A stretch of DNA of 64,000 bases from JALZOC01 sp031361295. GTDB taxonomy: Bacteria; Acidobacteriota; Vicinamibacteria; Vicinamibacterales; 2-12-FULL-66-21. This document shows, one piece after another, positions 62,046 through 64,000 of this stretch (position 1 is its first letter; every line of letters starts with the position of its first letter). Location of the stretch: positions 10,579 through 74,578 of the forward strand of contig JANMCN010000229.1 in the NCBI GenBank assembly GCA_031361295.1, written 5' to 3'. A program made the translations under genes and the position numbers. The notes beneath the pieces are model-generated. The model was given only the letters and a program-made list of their open reading frames with translations. It had not been told where the DNA came from and did not search any database.

Positions 62046-62664
62046 ATCCCAAACTCTCTTGCAGCTTCTCGAGCGCCTCGCGCGTGGCGATGACGTGCGC
62101 GGTGTCGATGAGGTCCCGCGGCGTGACCCGCCCAGACGCGACGAGCGCAACGCCCGCGATGTTGCGCGCCGACAGCGCAAACGTCTCGTCGGGTTTCACG
62201 TCGATGACGAGGGTCTTCCCGACCGCACCCAGGCGGCGCAGCATCTCCACGGTCTCCCTGGTCTTGCCCGACCCGGCGTCGAGGCGGTCCACGACGATCA
62301 CCACGCCGTCGTGCAGCTTCTGGGCGAGCGCGGCCCGGAGCGCCCCCATCCGGACCTTCTTCGGCATGTCGAACTCATAGCTTCGGGGCTGCGGTCCGAA
62401 CACCGTGCCGCCCTTCCGCCAGAGCGGCGTCCGGCTCGATCCGACCTGCGGGCGGCCCGTGCCCTTCTGCTTGTACGGCTTCTTGCCGCCCCCGCTCACG
62501 AGCGCGCGGTTCTTCGTGGCGTGCGTCCCGCGGCGCTCCGCGGCGTTCTCCTGGACGACCGACGCCCAGATGAGATCCGTCTTCACGCGGCCGCCGAACA
62601 CGTCGTCGTTCAGCTCCAGCGAGCCGACCGTCTCGTTGTTCGAGTTCTGGATGTTGAGTTTCAT
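62044..62664 (-). CDS. rplD: Ribosomal protein uL4
   Basis: 206 residues from the ATG at 62664 (KLNIQNSNNETVGSLEL). GGKKPYKQKGTGRPQVGSSRTPLWRKGGTVFGPQPRSYEFDMPKKVR is diagnostic. The upstream opening through the array is not used. Confidence 0.97.
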   Translation of the reverse strand: MKLNIQNSNNETVGSLELNDDVFGGRVKTDLIWASVVQENAAERRGTHATKNRALVSGGGKKPYKQKGTGRPQVGSSRTPLWRKGGTVFGPQPRSYEFDMPKKVRMGALRAALAQKLHDGVVIVVDRLDAGSGKTRETVEMLRRLGAVGKTLVIDVKPDETFALSARNIAGVALVASGRVTPRDLIDTAHVIATREALEKLQESLG

Positions 62665-62666
62665 GG

Positions 62667-62752
62667 CAGTTCTCAGTCTCCAGTTTCCAGTTTCCAGTTT
62701 CTTAGTTTCCAGGAGGCGTTCTGGCAACTGCGAACTGGCGACTGGCGACTGG
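62667..62752. repeat. AGTTTCC-type heptamer element between rplD and rplC
   Basis: Left arm 62667-62713 (AGTTCTC, AGTCTCC, AGTTTCC, AGTTTCC, AGTTTCTT, AGTTTCC), right arm 62722-62752 (GGCAACT, GCGAACT, GGCGACT, GGCGACT, GG). Another unit family, same two-arm form. Confidence 0.88.
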
Positions 62753-62755
62753 TGC

Positions 62756-63463
62756 TTACTTCTTACCCTTCGCCGGCGCCTTGGCGACCTGCTTCGACGG
62801 CTTCACCGCCTGCGGCGCCGCAATCTTCTTGGCCGTGAGCGCCTTGCGCACCACGATGATGCTGCCGGGCGCTCCGGGGATCGCGCCGCGCAGAACGAGC
62901 AGGTTGTTCTCCGCGTCGATCTGCACGACCTTCAGGTTGCGCACGGTCACCCGATCGCCGCCCATCCGGCCGGGTGCGCGCATCCCCCGCACGACGCGCG
63001 ACGGAAACGACGAGGCGCCGATCGACCCCGGCGCCCGGTGGAACATCGATCCGTGGGTCGCCGCGCCGCCCGAGAAATTGTGGCGCTTCATGACGCCCTG
63101 AAAGCCCTTGCCGCGGCTCGTGCCGATCACGTCCACGCGGTCGCCGTCCGCGAAGAGGCCGGTCACGAGCACCTGATCGCCGGCCTTCATCGGTTCGGCC
63201 CCCTTCGCCAGCTTCACTTCGCGGCGGATCCGCGTCGGCGGCACGCCGGCCTTTTTGAAGTGACCCGCCATCGGCTTGCGCACCCGCGCGGGCCGGTCCT
63301 CCACGAGGCCGATCTGCACGGCTTCGTAGCCGTCGGTCGCGACACCCTTGGCCTGCAGCACGACGCAGGGCCCCGCCTTGACCACGGTGGCCGGCGAGAC
63401 GACGCCGTCCTTGCCGAAGATCTGCGTCATGCCGACTTTCTTGCCGATGATGGCTGTAACCAT
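62756..63463 (-). CDS. rplC: Ribosomal protein uL3
   Basis: 235 residues. AIIGKKVGMTQIFGKDGVVSPATVVKAGPCVVLQ, and RGKGFQGVMKRHNFSGGAATHGSMFHRAPGSIG. C-terminal Lys/Ala/Pro tail of ~25 residues. GGAAGCTCAA of the array directly before the ATG is the only SD-like sequence. Confidence 0.97.
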   Translation of the reverse strand: MVTAIIGKKVGMTQIFGKDGVVSPATVVKAGPCVVLQAKGVATDGYEAVQIGLVEDRPARVRKPMAGHFKKAGVPPTRIRREVKLAKGAEPMKAGDQVLVTGLFADGDRVDVIGTSRGKGFQGVMKRHNFSGGAATHGSMFHRAPGSIGASSFPSRVVRGMRAPGRMGGDRVTVRNLKVVQIDAENNLLVLRGAIPGAPGSIIVVRKALTAKKIAAPQAVKPSKQVAKAPAKGKK

Positions 63464-63466
63464 TTG

Positions 63467-63582
63467 AGCTTCCAGCTTCCAGCTGCCAGCTTCCAGCAGC
63501 GTCAGATTCCTTCAGATTCCCACACCAGCCCAGGCTCTCCGTGTGTCCCAGCCGGAAGCTGGAAGCGGAGCCGGACGCCGGG
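63467..63582. repeat. Heptamer inverted element between rplC and rpsJ
   Basis: Left arm 63467-63498 (AGCTTCC, AGCTTCC, AGCTGCC, AGCTTCC, AGC), a ~50-base spacer with its own tandem copy (CAGATTCCTT, CAGATTCCCA), right arm 63549-63582 (CAGCCGGAAGCTGGAAGCGGAGCCGG region). Confidence 0.88.
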
Positions 63583-63585
63583 TAT

Positions 63586-63921
63586 TTATTTGTGCTCTTT
63601 CCCGAACGCCTTAATCTCGACGTCGACACCGGCCGGCAGGTCGAGCTTCATCAGCGCGTCGACGGTCTGCGGCGTGGGCTCGAAAATGTCGATGAGCCGT
63701 TTGTGCGTGCGCAGTTCGAACTGCTCGCGCGACTTCTTGTCCACATGGGGCGACCGGAGCACGGTCCACTTGTTCTTGTCGGTCGGGAGCGGAATCGGGC
63801 CGGCCAGCCGCGCCCCGGTGCGGCGGGCGGTGTCCACGATTTCCGTCGTCGACTGATCGAGCACCCGGCTGTCGTACGCCTTGAGCCGGATCCGGATCTT
63901 GTCGCTGAATGCTGTTGCCAT
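63586..63921 (-). CDS. rpsJ: Ribosomal protein uS10
   Basis: 111 residues (usual ~102-105). KIRIRLKAYDSRVLDQSTTEIVDTARRTGARLAGPIPLPTDKNKWTVLRSPHVDKKSREQFELRTHKRLIDI is canonical. First gene of the superoperon in the window. Upstream gene (expected tuf) is outside. Confidence 0.97.
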   Translation of the reverse strand: MATAFSDKIRIRLKAYDSRVLDQSTTEIVDTARRTGARLAGPIPLPTDKNKWTVLRSPHVDKKSREQFELRTHKRLIDIFEPTPQTVDALMKLDLPAGVDVEIKAFGKEHK

Positions 63922-63973
63922 GCTGTGTGTCTCTTCTCGCTCCGGGTCCCACGTTGCGCGTCACCGCCCAGGT

Positions 63974-63998
63974 GAACCCGGAACCCCGAACCCCGACC
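63974..63998. repeat. CCCGAAC-type heptamer run at the right window edge
   Basis: GAACCCG, GAACCCC, GAACCCC, GACC in phase, upstream of rpsJ. Probably one arm of another element cut by the window end; GGGTCCC at 63944-63950 may belong to the other arm. Confidence 0.6.
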
Positions 63999-64000
63999 AG

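Overview
The window is a high-GC bacterial chromosome segment, most plausibly from an Acidobacteriota lineage of the Vicinamibacteria type. That placement is an inference. It rests on base composition, the type IV pilus gene layout, a secreted KTVKAAGKVYSN-type protein, VKOR-DsbA and GT-C/TPR proteins, and above all the many intergenic heptanucleotide arrays. No rRNA, tRNA, CRISPR, transposase or phage gene was seen.

Region 1 (1-14.5 kb) is a surface-polysaccharide / glycosylation island. It has a two-component ABC exporter (ATPase plus permease, 2385-3948), two GT2-type proteins (one fused to a methyltransferase and cut by the window edge), a divergent operon (4010-7474: GT4, a GT2-membrane-GT2 fusion, DUF2304), and a minus-strand operon (7409-13869: GT4-GT2 fusion, GT2, GT4, GT-C/TPR protein). 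Region 2 (14.5-38.1 kb) is type IV pilus territory on the minus strand: pilB, pilT, pilC, pilS, pilR, two near-identical pilins plus a third pilin-like gene, a VKOR-DsbA fusion, an ABC-2 exporter, prepilin peptidase, a lone histidine kinase, and the minor pilin operon fimT-pilV-pilW-pilX-pilY1. Both main pilin genes carry a clear -24/-12 (sigma-54) promoter at the same distance from the start codon, matching the adjacent NtrC-type PilR.

Region 3 (38.3-46.8 kb) has an outer-membrane beta-barrel gene, then a plus-strand run: Yip1 protein, MacA-like adaptor, two MacB-like permeases (no ATPase seen), a small S23/four-helix-bundle gene, and an EF-G-like GTPase. Region 4 (46.8-64 kb) is the classical S10-spc-alpha ribosomal superoperon, rpsJ to rplQ, on the minus strand, including secY, adk, map, infA, rpmJ and rpoA. 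It meets the EF-G-like gene tail to tail with 10 bases between them.

The most striking signal is a family of intergenic elements built from 7-bp units (mostly AGCTTCC/AGCTCCC and complements), usually arranged as two convergent arms around a short spacer. In the ribosomal superoperon every gap of 64 bases or more (16 gaps) contains one and every gap of 30 bases or less lacks one. The same elements lie between pil genes, and one pair of 35-bp arms brackets the four-helix-bundle gene. The unit is free of stop codons in all six frames. This array family, and its possible link with the S23-type protein, is the best candidate here for an undescribed system.
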